Below are positions 10,025-20,306 of a stretch of 64,000 bases of DNA, in pieces (the first letter of the stretch is position 1; each line of letters opens with the position of its first letter). The translations under genes and the position numbers were made by a program. The stretch lies in the NCBI GenBank assembly GCA_903862415.1, contig CAIOYD010000044.1:1-64000 (forward strand), in the 5' to 3' direction. The notes under the pieces were generated by a model. It worked only from the letters and a program-made list of their open reading frames with translations. It was not told where the DNA came from and searched no databases. The stretch comes from an uncultured Oxalobacteraceae bacterium. GTDB lineage: Bacteria; Pseudomonadota; Gammaproteobacteria; Burkholderiales; Burkholderiaceae_D.

Positions 10025-10753
10025 TCAGCTCAGTCCACCCCAAAGTGCATTAATTGTTGTCAATGCAGCCAAACCGGCGGTTTCTGTGCGCAAGACCCTG
10101 GGGCCCATGGACAGGGCAATGGCACCATGCTGAAGAGCCAGTTGTTGTTCCTGTGCGGTAAATCCCCCTTCGGGGCCTATCATCAGGGTCAGTGCCTGAG
10201 GTGAGTGATGTCGGGCCCAGTCAGCCAGAGACAGATCGGCATGCGGACTTAAAAACAGTCGTTTATGGATATCCTGCTGGCTGATCCACGGGGTAAAGTC
10301 AGTTACTTCACCCAGATGGGCCAGGCGGTTGCGGCCACATTGTTCACTGGCTGACTGGATAATGCCGCTCCAGTGCAGGCGACGTTTTTCTGCCCGCTCT
10401 GCGGATAACCGTGTGACACAACGTTGGGTCGTGCAGGGTTGAATGCCGGCAGCACCCAATTCCACCGCTTTTTCAATAATCCAGTCCATTTTGCTGCTTT
10501 CCGGCAAAGCCTGCGCCAGTGTCAGCGCGTAGGGCAGTTCGACTTCGGCCGGATCGAAGGTTTTGACTTCAGCGCTGACGCGTTTTTTTTCTATTTCCAG
10601 CAGACTGGCCACATAACTGCCGCCAGTGCCGTTAAATAATACCACCGGCGCACCCGTTTGCAGGCGCAGCACATGGCAATGATGTGCCACGGCATCGGGC
10701 AGGGAAATGATGGCGCCGATAGTCAGTTCAGAAGGATAAAAAAAGCGTGCCAT
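10025..10753 (-). CDS. rsmE: 16S rRNA m3U1498 methyltransferase
   Basis: SAM-dependent SPOUT-family enzyme that methylates N3 of U1498 in 16S rRNA. The 242 residues start with MARFFYPSEL and have an N-terminal PUA-like RNA-binding part followed by the knotted SPOUT domain. Diagnostic segments are KMDWIIEKAVELGAAGIQPC (about 88-107), SASEQCGRNRLA, LMIGPEGGFTAQEQ near residues 190-203 and LGPRILRTETA-like SMGPRVLRTETAGLAAL at the C-terminus, which together form the cofactor pocket. It is a single gene between ribF and the kyn operon, with about 100-bp spacers. Confidence 0.96.
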   Translation of the reverse strand: MARFFYPSELTIGAIISLPDAVAHHCHVLRLQTGAPVVLFNGTGGSYVASLLEIEKKRVSAEVKTFDPAEVELPYALTLAQALPESSKMDWIIEKAVELGAAGIQPCTTQRCVTRLSAERAEKRRLHWSGIIQSASEQCGRNRLAHLGEVTDFTPWISQQDIHKRLFLSPHADLSLADWARHHSPQALTLMIGPEGGFTAQEQQLALQHGAIALSMGPRVLRTETAGLAALTTINALWGGLS

Positions 10754-10858
10754 ATCAGCGTCAGTTGTCAGAGTTAATCTATGCTAAACCAACTCTGGCG
10801 GTGAAGATAGTGGAATTCAATTAATCTTGTGTTACATCAGTGGGTTGCCAGGCTGGGC

Positions 10859-11695
10859 TTACAATTCGGTACGCAGGGAAAATAATTCCGGGAACAAAAC
10901 CACATCGAGCATTTTGCGCAAATAGCTCACTCCGGCGGTGCCACCAGTGCCAGTTTTAAAACCAATAATGCGTTCCACCGTGGTGACATGGCGGAAACGC
11001 CAGATGCGGAAAGCGGTTTCCAGATCCACCAGTTTTTCTGCCAGTTCATATAACACCCAATACTGTTCGGGTGACTGATACACCTTGGTCCAGGCTTGCT
11101 GAACGGAAGTATCTGATTTAACTGGTGCACTCCAGTCTTGTTGCAGCCGTGAGGGCTCAATGTGCAGGCCGCTGCGTGCCATCAATAAAATCGCTTCATC
11201 ATAAATCGATGGGGTGGTGAGCGCGTGTTCCAGCTTGGCGTGGTTGGTGGGCGCGCTTTCATGGACTTTCATCAGAGCGGCATTTTTATTGCCGAGTAAA
11301 AATTCCAGTTCGCGATATTGATAGGATTGAAAGCCGGAAGAGTTGCCTAAAAACGGCCGGATGGCAGTGTATTCGGATGGCGTCATGGTCGCCAGGACAT
11401 CCCAGGCATGCACCAGCTGATCCATGATGCGAGCCACGCGCGCGAGCATTTTGAAGGCCGGTGGCAAATCATTACTGCCTAGTTGTGCACGTACGGCGTG
11501 CAATTCATGCAGCATCAGCTTGATCCATAATTCACTGGTTTGGTGCTGGATGATAAAGAGCATTTCATTGTGATTGGGGGAGCGCGGATGCTGGGCGCTG
11601 AGGATTTTTTCCAGTCCCAGATAATCGCCGTAGCTCATGTCGTTGCTGAAATCAAGTTTGGCATTGTGCCATTCGGTGGTGGGTTTGCTGGTCAT
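10859..11695 (-). CDS. kynA: Tryptophan 2,3-dioxygenase
   Basis: Haem-dependent enzyme that opens the indole ring of L-tryptophan to N-formylkynurenine, the first step of the kynurenine route. The 278 residues fit the bacterial tetrameric family. Visible motifs are [18 protein letters not shown] (substrate and haem contacts), [22 protein letters not shown] containing a conserved His, [20 protein letters not shown] and the C-terminal [20 protein letters not shown], whose His is the likely haem ligand and whose GTGG loop binds substrate. It is the promoter-distal gene of kynB-kynU-kynA, nine bases after kynU. Confidence 0.97.
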   Translation of the reverse strand: MTSKPTTEWHNAKLDFSNDMSYGDYLGLEKILSAQHPRSPNHNEMLFIIQHQTSELWIKLMLHELHAVRAQLGSNDLPPAFKMLARVARIMDQLVHAWDVLATMTPSEYTAIRPFLGNSSGFQSYQYRELEFLLGNKNAALMKVHESAPTNHAKLEHALTTPSIYDEAILLMARSGLHIEPSRLQQDWSAPVKSDTSVQQAWTKVYQSPEQYWVLYELAEKLVDLETAFRIWRFRHVTTVERIIGFKTGTGGTAGVSYLRKMLDVVLFPELFSLRTEL

Positions 11696-11704
11696 AGTCA
11701 GAGC

Positions 11705-12949
11705 CTAGGTCACGGTGTAGCGTGGAGTGTTAATTTCATAGCTGTTGTTGTCGAGGATGTCGCGTAAGGCATCGGCAGCATTCCAGACATCCATATAGCT
11801 GGTATAGAGCGGAGTAAAACCAAAACGCATCACTGAAGGTTCACGGTAGTCGCCGATGATGCCGCGCCGGATGAGTGCCTGAATAATCGAATAGGCGTGT
11901 GGATGCAGGAAGCTGACGTGGCTGCCACGTTTGGCATGTGCGCGCGGAGTGATTAATTCCAGGCCATGGGTGGAACAATTCTGTTCCACCAGTTCGATAA
12001 ATAAGTCCGTGAGGTGCAGTGATTTTTTTCGTACTGCAGTCATGTCGGTTGACTTAAACGTGGCCAGGCCGATTTCAATCAATGCCAGTGAAATAATAGG
12101 CTGGGTACCACAGAGCGCCCGGCGTATCGATGGGGTGGGAATAAATCCGCTCTGCATGGCAAATGGTGACGTATGTCCCCACCAGCCAGACAGAGGATGC
12201 TGAAAATCAGCCAGATGACGTGGCGCGACCCAGATGAAGGCTGGCGCACCCGGACCGCCATTCAGATATTTGTAGCAACAGCCGATGGCGTAATCGGCTC
12301 GCGCGCCATTCAGATCGACTGGTACGGCACCGGCCGAATGACTTAAATCCCAGATAATCAGTGCGTCGTGTGCATGTGCCAGTGCGGTAGTGGCGGCCAT
12401 GTCGAGCAATTCCCCGCTGCGGTAATTCACCTGAGTGAGAACCACCGCGGCGACATCCTGATCTACTGCTATGCTCAGCTCACTGACTGAGTCGACCAGC
12501 CTGAGTTCATAGCCCCGCTGTAACCACTGAGTGATGCCCTCAATGATGTACAAATCGGTGGGAAAGTTGCTGCGCTCGGAAACGATGACCTTTTTTTGCG
12601 GATGTTGTTGCGCCTGCAGTTGCAGTGCAGCCGCCAATGCCTTGAATAAATTGATCGAAGTGCTGTCGGTGATCACGACTTCAGCCGGATTGGCACCGAT
12701 CAGCGGAGCGAGTAAATCACCGAGTCGGGAGGGTAAATCAAACCAGCCGGCGCTGTTCCAGCTGCGGATCAGGTCGGTGCCCCATTCCTGTTCAATCACC
12801 TGCATGGCCCGCTTTGCGGCGGCTTTGGGTTGCGCACCAAGGGAATTGCCATCGAGGTAAATCACATCAGCGGGCAGGGCAAACTGTTCGCGTAAGCTTG
12901 CTAAGGGGTCGTGTTGATCGTGTTGAAGGCAATCATAGGCAGTCGTCAT
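11705..12949 (-). CDS. kynU: Kynureninase
   Basis: PLP-dependent hydrolase that cleaves kynurenine to anthranilate and alanine. The 414 residues carry the family pattern. [15 protein letters not shown] is at the N-terminus. [19 protein letters not shown] contains the Asp that pairs with the PLP ring nitrogen. [19 protein letters not shown] contains the Schiff-base Lys near residue 228. The C-terminal [29 protein letters not shown] is also typical. It lies between kynB (44-base gap) and kynA (9 bases). Together the operon converts tryptophan to anthranilate plus alanine. No anthranilate degradation genes lie in the window. Confidence 0.97.
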   Translation of the reverse strand: MTTAYDCLQHDQHDPLASLREQFALPADVIYLDGNSLGAQPKAAAKRAMQVIEQEWGTDLIRSWNSAGWFDLPSRLGDLLAPLIGANPAEVVITDSTSINLFKALAAALQLQAQQHPQKKVIVSERSNFPTDLYIIEGITQWLQRGYELRLVDSVSELSIAVDQDVAAVVLTQVNYRSGELLDMAATTALAHAHDALIIWDLSHSAGAVPVDLNGARADYAIGCCYKYLNGGPGAPAFIWVAPRHLADFQHPLSGWWGHTSPFAMQSGFIPTPSIRRALCGTQPIISLALIEIGLATFKSTDMTAVRKKSLHLTDLFIELVEQNCSTHGLELITPRAHAKRGSHVSFLHPHAYSIIQALIRRGIIGDYREPSVMRFGFTPLYTSYMDVWNAADALRDILDNNSYEINTPRYTVT

Positions 12950-12993
12950 GGCGGTTTCCGGATAAGTCTGTATGAATGGGGTAGTGGGTTCTG

Positions 12994-13614
12994 TCAGCGG
13001 CGCAAGATTGCCCGTACCGGACTGGCGTCGAGACCGGCGAGTTTCAGGGGCAGGGCGATCAGTTCATAATCGCCCGCTTCCACCTCATCGAGCACGATAC
13101 CTTCGAGTATGGCCATGCCATGGGTTTCGACGGCGTGATGGGCGTCGAGCGTTTTGGAATTCTGTGGGTCAAGCGACGGCGTGTCGATGCCGATAAGCCG
13201 GACAGCATGACTGGCCAGCAAATCGATGGCCGCCGCAGAAATGCAGGAAAACTGCTCATCCCAGAGCGTTGGTGTGGCCGCATAAGTACGCAATAACACC
13301 CGTGCCGGCAGCTGTTGTAGAAAAGGCAGTAAATGCTCTGGTTGCACCAGTCGGGTTCCAAGACAGTGAATAACTCGGCAGGGACCAAGATAAGCATCTA
13401 AACTGACTTGATCAATCGACTTGCCCTGCAAGCGGTAATGCGACGGTGCATCGCAGTGGGCGCCGGTGTGGCTCGAGAGGGTGATCTTGCTGACCTGTAC
13501 CGGACAGGCAGCAGAAATTTCCCAGGTGCTTGCTGTTTGATACGTAGTGTCGCCAGGCCAGACGGGTAATTCTGGACGTAGCAACGGACTGATATCCCAT
13601 AGTTTTTGGCTCAT
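12994..13614 (-). CDS. kynB: Kynurenine formamidase (arylformamidase)
   Basis: Hydrolyses N-formylkynurenine to kynurenine and formate. The 206 residues match bacterial cyclase-family KynB. The metal-binding motif [12 protein letters not shown] is near residues 50-61, and [21 protein letters not shown] supplies further metal ligands. It is the first gene of kynBUA and is transcribed divergently from the Lrp/AsnC regulator 131 bases away. The order kynB-kynU-kynA with a divergent regulator is the arrangement known from Pseudomonas and Burkholderia-type bacteria. Confidence 0.96.
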   Translation of the reverse strand: MSQKLWDISPLLRPELPVWPGDTTYQTASTWEISAACPVQVSKITLSSHTGAHCDAPSHYRLQGKSIDQVSLDAYLGPCRVIHCLGTRLVQPEHLLPFLQQLPARVLLRTYAATPTLWDEQFSCISAAAIDLLASHAVRLIGIDTPSLDPQNSKTLDAHHAVETHGMAILEGIVLDEVEAGDYELIALPLKLAGLDASPVRAILRR

Positions 13615-13646
13615 GGTTAAATCCCTGAAAATAGTTTTATTATTTT

Positions 13647-13706
13647 ATTCTATAAATATGAAATTTATCTTGCAAAATGAAGCGTTATTTACCATAACTA
13701 TAGAAT
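13647..13706. promoter_or_regulatory. Divergent kyn promoter region with spaced inverted repeat
   Basis: In the AT-rich 131-base divergent intergenic region, ATTCTATA (13647-13654) and TATAGAAT (13699-13706) are perfect inverted repeats with centres about 52 bases apart. Lrp/AsnC octamers often bind such spaced half-sites. That these are KynR sites is inference from position and symmetry. Confidence 0.4.
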
Positions 13707-13745
13707 ATACCATCAAAAAATTACATTAATTCGGAGATATATTCC

Positions 13746-14225
13746 ATGGAACTCGATAAGACCGATTTAGCCATTTTGCATTTTCTGCAACAAGATGGTC
13801 GGATGAATAATTCTGATTTGGCTGATAAAATTTTTCTTTCGGCTTCTTCCTGCCTGCGCCGGGTAAGGGCTCTGGAAGAGGGGGGTATTATCGCCAGCTA
13901 TTGTGCCGTGCTCGATTCCAATGCGGTGGGACTCGAAGTGGATGCCTTTGTTCAGGTGACCATGCGCCGTGACGTAGAACAGTGGCATGAGAACTTTAGT
14001 AAAGAAATTCAGCATTGGCCAGAAGTAGTTGGTTGTTTTATTATTACCGGTGACGCGAATTACCTTTTGCGGGTACGGGCGCGTAACTTGAAACATTACT
14101 CAGTCTTCATTATGGATCGGCTATACAAGACCCCGGGGGTGCTCGATATTCGTTCCAATATCGTGCTGCAGAGCTTAAAAGATACCCATGTGATTGATTC
14201 TGGCCTGTTGAAGAGCAGTGATTGA
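13746..14225 (+). CDS. kynR: Lrp/AsnC-family regulator, probable KynR
   Basis: A 159-residue transcription factor with an N-terminal winged helix-turn-helix (DKTDLAILHFLQQDGRMNNSDLADKIFLSASSCLRRVRALEE, about 4-45) and a C-terminal ligand-binding RAM domain (about 65-150). The start ATG at 13746 sits 6-7 bases after a CGGAGATA-type ribosome site. Being divergent from kynBUA, it probably activates that operon in response to kynurenine, as KynR does in pseudomonads (known for the family, inferred here). An inverted repeat in the shared promoter region is a candidate site. Confidence 0.9.
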   Translation: MELDKTDLAILHFLQQDGRMNNSDLADKIFLSASSCLRRVRALEEGGIIASYCAVLDSNAVGLEVDAFVQVTMRRDVEQWHENFSKEIQHWPEVVGCFIITGDANYLLRVRARNLKHYSVFIMDRLYKTPGVLDIRSNIVLQSLKDTHVIDSGLLKSSD

Positions 14226-14226
14226 G

Positions 14227-14946
14227 TTAAAACCGTTCATAACCCAATAAGTAGCGCCACTGCCCCGAAGGCAGCGCCGCCAGAGGAATGCGGCCGATAC
14301 GCAGGCGTTTCATGCTTACGATCTGGAGCCCCACCTGTTCGCACATGTGGGCAATCTGATGCAGTTGTACTCCTTTGATGGCAAAGCGCAAGCGGGTTTC
14401 ATTTTGCCAGCTCACTTTGATGGGGGCGAGTTCGCGGCCATTGAAGCGCAAACCGTGATTGAGTAAGGCCAGGCCATTTTCGACCAACTCACCGCTCACT
14501 TCGACCAAAAATTCTTGTTCGATTTTAGTGGCATCATCGATGAGCTTGCGGGTGATTTTCCAGTCCTGAGAAAATACCACCAGACCGCTGGCATCCGTTT
14601 CGAGCGTGTTGGTCAGGGTTAAATTACTACTATGGCGCTTTAAAAACCGCAGGCCGGAACGGTCGCCCGCTGCCATGGTGTCGAGCGTCAGATGGTGTTG
14701 CAGAAAATCGGCACTGACTCCTGCAGGCTTGTGCCACAGCAGGGTGACATCGGTCAGTGGCGCCAGACTGGCCTTGGGTAGCAACACAATCTGTTGCTGG
14801 GGTTCGATGCGATAACCCGGTTCTTCGATCACCTGACCATCCACCGTGACCCAGCCACCGGCTATGTATTGTTCGGCGGCCTGACGTGAACAGGGAATTT
14901 GTTCTGCCAGCCGTTTGGCCAGACGCAGGGAAGTTGGCTCGGTCAT
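14227..14946 (-). CDS. S4-domain RNA pseudouridine synthase (RsuA/RluB/RluF type)
   Basis: Isomerises a uridine in structured RNA to pseudouridine. The 239 residues begin with an S4 RNA-binding domain (SLRLAKRLAEQIPCSRQAAEQYI...GWVTVDG, about 6-55). The catalytic domain contains TLETDASGLVVFSQDW near residues 116-131, where Asp is the presumed nucleophile (the family consensus is RLDxxTxGLL). The ending RLRIGRIPLAALPSGQWRYL is typical of the RsuA branch. It most resembles RluF-like proteins, but which RNA and position are modified cannot be read from sequence. It converges on kynR, with the stop codons almost abutting. Confidence 0.88.
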   Translation of the reverse strand: MTEPTSLRLAKRLAEQIPCSRQAAEQYIAGGWVTVDGQVIEEPGYRIEPQQQIVLLPKASLAPLTDVTLLWHKPAGVSADFLQHHLTLDTMAAGDRSGLRFLKRHSSNLTLTNTLETDASGLVVFSQDWKITRKLIDDATKIEQEFLVEVSGELVENGLALLNHGLRFNGRELAPIKVSWQNETRLRFAIKGVQLHQIAHMCEQVGLQIVSMKRLRIGRIPLAALPSGQWRYLLGYERF

Positions 14947-15093
14947 GGTGAAGAGTCGGGTTGTGCTGTGAAGTGCGGATTTTATCTTAATTCACTCAGG
15001 GTTGGTTGTAACTCCTGATGTAGAACAGAAGGCAACATACTTCTTGTGTAATTTCGCCGATGTTTTATATTGAAACAACGTTGAAAAATTCCC

Positions 15094-15122
15094 TTGCATT
15101 AGTTGTATATACAAATTAAAAT
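15094..15122 (+). promoter_or_regulatory. hut promoter with HutC-type operator in the spacer
   Basis: A sigma-70-like promoter is visible: -35 TTGCAT (15094-15099), a 17-base spacer and -10 TAAAAT (15117-15122). The perfect palindrome TTGTATATACAA (15103-15114) fills the spacer and contains TGTA-N2-TACA, the half-site pattern reported for the histidine-utilisation repressor HutC. Binding there would block RNA polymerase. No hutC gene is present in this window, so the repressor would be encoded elsewhere. Confidence 0.6.
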
Positions 15123-15188
15123 TCAAAAAACTCAGACAAGCGGGGATTGAATCCTTACTTCCTCACTACCTTCCCATAAAGGAACAGC

Positions 15189-16889
15189 ATGAACAGCTTA
15201 AAAGACGATCCACGCTACGATGCCAGCCGCGTTATCCGCGCTCCACGCGGTGCTGTAAAAACCTGCAAAACCTGGGTGGCCGAAGCTGCCTTCCGGATGT
15301 TGCAAAACAATCTGGATGCGGAAGTAGCTGAAAATCCTACCCATCTGGTGGTGTATGGCGGTATCGGCCGTGCGGCACGCAACTGGGCCTGCTATGATCA
15401 AATATTGGCGAGTTTGCAACAGTTGGAGGAAGATGAAACCCTGCTGATTCAATCCGGCAAACCGGTTGGTATCTTTAAAACCCATGCCGACGCACCGCGC
15501 GTGTTGATCGCCAATTCGAATCTGGTACCCAAATGGGCCAACTGGGAACATTTCAATGAGTTAGACCGTAAAGGTTTGTTCATGTATGGTCAGATGACGG
15601 CGGGCAGCTGGATTTATATCGGTACCCAGGGAATTGTTCAGGGTACGTTTGAAACCTTTGAAGAAGCCGGACGCCAACATTTTAATGGCGACTGGGGTGG
15701 GCGCTGGATTCTGACCGCCGGTCTGGGTGGTATGGGCGGCGCGCAACCGCTGGCGGCCAGTTTTGCCGGTGCGGTGTCACTCAATATCGAATGCCAGCAA
15801 ACCAGTATTGATTTCCGTTTGCGGACCCGTTATGTCGACAAGCAGGCACGCGATCTGGATCACGCAATCGAACTCATCCGGGAACACTGTGCCAAAAAAG
15901 AAGCGGTGTCGATTGCCTTGTTGGGCAATGCGGCGGAAATTTTACCTGAGCTGGTCAAACGTGCGCAGGCCGGTGGCATACGTCCCGATCTGGTGACGGA
16001 CCAAACTTCGGCGCATGATTTGATTAACGGTTATCTGCCACCTGGCTGGACTGTTGCCCAATGGAAGGCCGCGCAACTTGATTCCAAACAGCATGCACGC
16101 TTAACTGCCGAAGCGGCTGCCGGCTGTGTGGCCCATGTGAAAGCCATGCTGGCCTTCCATCAGATGGGTGTGCCGACGGTGGATTACGGTAATAATATCC
16201 GCCAGGTGGCATTTGATCATGGCGTGAGCAATGCGTTTGATTTCCCCGGTTTTGTCCCAGCTTATATCCGTCCGTTATTTTGTGACGGCAAAGGCCCGTT
16301 CCGTTGGGTGGCGCTTTCTGGCGACCCGGAAGATATTTACAAGACCGACGCAAAAATCAAGGAATTATTCCCGGAAAATAAAGGCGTGCATCGCTGGCTC
16401 GATATGGCCAGTGAACGGATTGCGTTTCAGGGATTGCCAGCACGGATATGCTGGTTAGGTTTAGGTGAGCGCCATATCGCCGGACTAGCGTTTAATGAAA
16501 TGGTGAAAAATGGCGAATTGAAAGCACCAGTGGTAATAGGTCGCGATCATCTCGACACAGGCTCTGTCGCCAGCCCGAATCGCGAAACCGAAAGCATGCA
16601 GGACGGCACCGATGCGGTTTCTGACTGGCCGTTACTCAACGCCTTGCTCAATACCGCAGGCGGCGCTTCCTGGGTGTCACTGCATCATGGTGGTGGGGTT
16701 GGTATGGGTTATTCACAGCACTCCGGCATGGTGATTGTGGCCGATGGCACCGATGCGGCTGCCAAACGACTCGCACGGGTGCTGGTAAATGACTGTGGTT
16801 CCGGTGTCATGCGTCATGCAGATGCAGGGTATGAGACTGCTGTGGCCTGCGCTAAACGGAATCATTTGAATTTGCCGATGATTAAGTAA
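15189..16889 (+). CDS. hutU: Urocanate hydratase
   Basis: NAD-dependent cytoplasmic enzyme that converts urocanate to 4-imidazolone-5-propionate, step 2 of histidine degradation. The 566 residues match the family. Visible segments are [32 protein letters not shown], a Gly-rich NAD-binding [16 protein letters not shown], the conserved Cys in [14 protein letters not shown] (about residues 417-430) and [17 protein letters not shown] near the end. An AAAGGA ribosome site precedes the ATG. First gene of hutU-hutH-hutD-hutI. Confidence 0.98.
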   Translation: MNSLKDDPRYDASRVIRAPRGAVKTCKTWVAEAAFRMLQNNLDAEVAENPTHLVVYGGIGRAARNWACYDQILASLQQLEEDETLLIQSGKPVGIFKTHADAPRVLIANSNLVPKWANWEHFNELDRKGLFMYGQMTAGSWIYIGTQGIVQGTFETFEEAGRQHFNGDWGGRWILTAGLGGMGGAQPLAASFAGAVSLNIECQQTSIDFRLRTRYVDKQARDLDHAIELIREHCAKKEAVSIALLGNAAEILPELVKRAQAGGIRPDLVTDQTSAHDLINGYLPPGWTVAQWKAAQLDSKQHARLTAEAAAGCVAHVKAMLAFHQMGVPTVDYGNNIRQVAFDHGVSNAFDFPGFVPAYIRPLFCDGKGPFRWVALSGDPEDIYKTDAKIKELFPENKGVHRWLDMASERIAFQGLPARICWLGLGERHIAGLAFNEMVKNGELKAPVVIGRDHLDTGSVASPNRETESMQDGTDAVSDWPLLNALLNTAGGASWVSLHHGGGVGMGYSQHSGMVIVADGTDAAAKRLARVLVNDCGSGVMRHADAGYETAVACAKRNHLNLPMIK

Positions 16890-16945
16890 TTTAAATGCTG
16901 TGATTTTGTGACTCTCACCTATCAATATTAACCAGGATTTTTAAC

Positions 16946-18484
16946 ATGGCAACTTTCACTATTCAACCGGGTCAATTCACTCTGTCCGATTTGCGTCACG
17001 CCTGGCAGGCACCAGCGGCGCTGACACTGGCACCGACCGCCTATGCAGCGATTGATGCTTCCTCAGCAGCTATTGCCAGCATTGTGGCCAAGGGCGACGC
17101 GGCGTATGGGATTAATACCGGCTTTGGCAAATTGGCCAAGACCCGGATTCCGGATGATCAGCTTGAACTGTTACAGCGCAATTTGATTTTGTCGCATTCC
17201 GTGGGCACCGGTGAATTGATCGAAGACCATGTGGTGCGCTTGATTCTGTTGATGAAAATCGGCAGTCTGTCGCGTGGTTTTTCCGGTATCCGCCGCTCCG
17301 TGATCGATGCCATGATCGCCTTATATAATGCCGGCATCACGCCCTGCATTCCAGTCAAAGGTTCGGTCGGCGCTTCTGGTGATCTGTCACCACTGTCGCA
17401 CATGACTCTGGCCCTGCTGGGAGAAGGTGATGTGCGTGTAGCAGGCAAACTGATCCCAGCCAGAGCTGCGTTGCAGCAGGCTGGCATTACGCCGGTGGTG
17501 TTGGCGGCTAAAGAAGGTCTGGCGCTCATTAATGGCACTCAGGTTTCAACCGCACTGGCACTCAATGGATTATTTCTGGCCGAACGCTTGCTCGAAGCCG
17601 CAACCGTTGCCGGTGCCATGTCGGTCGATGCCGCCAAAGGCAGTGATGCGCCGTTCGATGCACGTATTCATGCCGTGCGTGGCCAGCCTGGTCAGATCGC
17701 TTCTGCCAATCTGTATCGCGAACTATTGCGCGGCAGTGTGATCCGTCAATCACATCTGGTCGATGATGAACGCGTGCAGGATCCGTATTGCCTGCGCTGC
17801 CAGCCGCAAGTCATGGGTGCCTGTCTGGACGTCATTAACAATGCCGCTCGCACCTTGCTCACGGAAGCCAATGCGGTGACCGACAATCCGCTGGTGTTTG
17901 TAGAAACCCAGGAAGTGATTTCGGGCGGTAATTTCCATGCCGAACCAGTGGCGTTTGCCGCAGATACCCTGGCACTGGCGATTGCAGAAATCGGCTCGAT
18001 CTCAGAACGTCGCATTGCCCTGTTAATCGATGCCTCCAACTCAGGTTTGCCACCATTTTTGGTGCCATCCTCGGGATTGAATTCCGGCTTCATGATTGCC
18101 CATGTGACGGCGGCAGCACTGGCCTCAGAAAACAAATCGTTGGCCCATCCTGCTTCGGTCGATAGTTTACCGACGTCGGCTAACCAGGAAGATCACGTCA
18201 GCATGGCTACCTTTGCCGGTCGCCGTTTGCATGAAATGGCGCATAACACGGCCGTGATTGTCGGCATTGAATTACTGGCAGCAGCTCAGGGGATTGATTT
18301 CCATGCTCCTCTGATTACCGCGCCGAAGCTGGCCGAAGTGCATCAGCGCCTGCGTAAGCAAGTCAGTTTTTATGGCGCTGACCGCCTGTTTGCTCCGGAC
18401 ATTGAAGCCGCCAAACAAATGGTGCTCAGCGGTGGCTTGAGCTTGAATTGTCAGGATGTGTTCCGCGGACTGTATTTGGCCTGA
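16946..18484 (+). CDS. hutH: Histidine ammonia-lyase
   Basis: Deaminates L-histidine to urocanate and ammonia, step 1 of the pathway. The 512 residues contain the self-cyclising MIO tripeptide Ala143-Ser144-Gly145 within [14 protein letters not shown], exactly where it lies in characterised HutH. Other conserved segments are [11 protein letters not shown] (about 52-62), [33 protein letters not shown] and [16 protein letters not shown]. The gap to hutU is 56 bases and hutD starts 10 bases after the stop. The ammonia released fits the glnA/ntrBC functions elsewhere in the window only in a general way. Confidence 0.98.
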   Translation: MATFTIQPGQFTLSDLRHAWQAPAALTLAPTAYAAIDASSAAIASIVAKGDAAYGINTGFGKLAKTRIPDDQLELLQRNLILSHSVGTGELIEDHVVRLILLMKIGSLSRGFSGIRRSVIDAMIALYNAGITPCIPVKGSVGASGDLSPLSHMTLALLGEGDVRVAGKLIPARAALQQAGITPVVLAAKEGLALINGTQVSTALALNGLFLAERLLEAATVAGAMSVDAAKGSDAPFDARIHAVRGQPGQIASANLYRELLRGSVIRQSHLVDDERVQDPYCLRCQPQVMGACLDVINNAARTLLTEANAVTDNPLVFVETQEVISGGNFHAEPVAFAADTLALAIAEIGSISERRIALLIDASNSGLPPFLVPSSGLNSGFMIAHVTAAALASENKSLAHPASVDSLPTSANQEDHVSMATFAGRRLHEMAHNTAVIVGIELLAAAQGIDFHAPLITAPKLAEVHQRLRKQVSFYGADRLFAPDIEAAKQMVLSGGLSLNCQDVFRGLYLA

Positions 18485-18494
18485 TATTGTTTTT

Positions 18495-19067
18495 ATGAAA
18501 AAACTCACACCAGCCGATTATCTGCATATGCCGTGGAAAAACGGAGCTGGCACGACGATAGAAATCGCCGTGTTTCCGCCCGGAGCGCAGTTGCATGATT
18601 TTGTCTGGCGTGTCAGCCGCGCTCAGGTCGTTTGTGACGGCAGTTTTTCGCATTTTGACGGCATTGAGCGCACTCTGGCGTTGTTGCAGGGGGAGGGTAT
18701 GCGCCTGAATGTTGACGGTAAGCCCATGCAGGTGGATGCACAGCAGCCGGTGATCAGTTTTGCCGGTGATGCCGAGATCCATGCCGAACTGTTGAACGGC
18801 CCCATTGGTGATTTTAATCTGATGAGTCGTCGCAGCCGCGCAACACATCAGCTGCACCGCTGGACCGGTGTCACTGAACTGTCATTACCGCAAGCTACAG
18901 TTTTACTGTATTGCGCACAGGGCAGTGGTTCAGTTCAACAGGGAACGCAGCATTTGCCTTTACAGACGGATGAAGCCGTACTGCTGAGCGCATCGCCACT
19001 GCCAACGACCCTGCAAAGCAACGCTGACAGTGTATTTTATGCTGTACAAATCAACCTGAATGCTTAG
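18495..19067 (+). CDS. hutD: HutD family protein
   Basis: 190 residues from the ATG at 18495 ([19 protein letters not shown]). A longer in-frame start at 18456 would overlap hutH by 29 bases and lacks homology. The N-terminal [19 protein letters not shown] and the central [20 protein letters not shown] are characteristic of the HutD cupin-fold family. HutD has no known catalytic activity and has been proposed to set an upper limit on hut expression in Pseudomonas (family knowledge). It overlaps the presumed hutI start by eight bases, implying translational coupling. Confidence 0.92.
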   Translation: MKKLTPADYLHMPWKNGAGTTIEIAVFPPGAQLHDFVWRVSRAQVVCDGSFSHFDGIERTLALLQGEGMRLNVDGKPMQVDAQQPVISFAGDAEIHAELLNGPIGDFNLMSRRSRATHQLHRWTGVTELSLPQATVLLYCAQGSGSVQQGTQHLPLQTDEAVLLSASPLPTTLQSNADSVFYAVQINLNA

Positions 19068-20298
19068 CATGACGACAGATATTCATCAGTGGGACAGTTT
19101 GTGGATCAATGTCCGGTTAGCCACCATGACCGAAGCCAACAGTTATGGCGAATGCCACGATGCTGCGATTGCAGTGCGCGATGGCGTGATCGTCTGGCTG
19201 GGCAAACAGGCTGATCTGCCGGCCAACCTCAGTGTGACGACAACGCACGATTGCCATGGTGCCTGGATGACCCCCGGTCTGATTGATTGCCACACTCATA
19301 TTGTGTATGGCGGCAATCGTAGTAATGAATTTGAAGATCGCCTCAATGGCGTCTCTTATGAAGACATCGCCCGACGCGGCGGTGGTATTATTTCCACCGT
19401 CAAGGCGACCCGAGCAGCCAGCGAAACCGAATTATTTTCTCAAAGCCAGGTCAGAGTTAAACGCCTCTTGCAAGAAGGCGTGACCACACTGGAATGTAAA
19501 TCCGGTTATGGACTCGATCTGGATACCGAAGCCAAAATTCTGCGTGTGGCACGCCGTTTGTCCGAGCATTTTCCGGTACGTGTCTGCACCACCTTTTTAG
19601 GCGCGCACGCGGTACCGCCCGAATATGCCGGGCGTGCAGATGACTATATTGATCAGGTGTGTGAACACATGCTGCCGGCACTGGTGGCCGAAGGTCTGGT
19701 TGATGCGGTGGATGTGTTTTGTGAAAAAATCGGCTTCACTCCGGCCCAGACCGAACGTGTATTTCAGGCTGCCCGACGTCATGGTTTGCCAGTCAAACTG
19801 CATGCCGAACAATTATCCGATCAGGGTGGCGCTGCACTGACTGCGCGCTATCAGGGTTTGTCGGCCGATCATCTGGAATACCTGAGTGCGGATGGCATTG
19901 CCAACATGGCCGCAGCCGGTACGGTAGCAGTATTGCTGCCCGGCGCCTATTATTTTTTACGCGAAACCCAGTTGCCACCCTTAGCTGGTTTGCGTGCTGC
20001 CGGTGTGCCGATTGCTCTGGCCACTGACTGCAATCCCGGCACCTCGCCGATGACATCGATTTTAATGGTCATGAATATGGCCTGCACCATCTTTAAAATG
20101 ACGCCGCTTGAAGCCCTGCAGGGCATCACCCGCAATGCCGCCAAAGCCCTGGGTCTGGAAAAATCCATCGGTCAGCTGGCCGTAGGCATGCAGGCTGATT
20201 TCGCCCTCTGGCAAGTCGACCGTCCGGCTGATTTATCCTACGCCATTGGCGCCATACCCTGTTGCGGTGTGGTATATGCGGGTGTGATCAGCAAGTAA
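19060..20298 (+). CDS. hutI: Imidazolonepropionase
   Basis: Amidohydrolase-superfamily metalloenzyme that converts 4-imidazolone-5-propionate to N-formimino-L-glutamate, step 3 of histidine degradation. The 412 residues contain the metal-binding [17 protein letters not shown] (HxH, about residues 71-87), [20 protein letters not shown] with a metal His, SADHLEYLS and [13 protein letters not shown] with the catalytic Asp. An in-frame ATG at 19069 ([12 protein letters not shown]) would avoid the overlap with hutD and is equally plausible. No formiminoglutamate-degrading gene (hutF, hutG or hutE) follows, so the final step must be encoded elsewhere. It converges on parC with 8 bases between the stops. 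Confidence 0.96.
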   Translation: MLSMTTDIHQWDSLWINVRLATMTEANSYGECHDAAIAVRDGVIVWLGKQADLPANLSVTTTHDCHGAWMTPGLIDCHTHIVYGGNRSNEFEDRLNGVSYEDIARRGGGIISTVKATRAASETELFSQSQVRVKRLLQEGVTTLECKSGYGLDLDTEAKILRVARRLSEHFPVRVCTTFLGAHAVPPEYAGRADDYIDQVCEHMLPALVAEGLVDAVDVFCEKIGFTPAQTERVFQAARRHGLPVKLHAEQLSDQGGAALTARYQGLSADHLEYLSADGIANMAAAGTVAVLLPGAYYFLRETQLPPLAGLRAAGVPIALATDCNPGTSPMTSILMVMNMACTIFKMTPLEALQGITRNAAKALGLEKSIGQLAVGMQADFALWQVDRPADLSYAIGAIPCCGVVYAGVISK

Positions 20299-20306
20299 GA
20301 GTTGCA

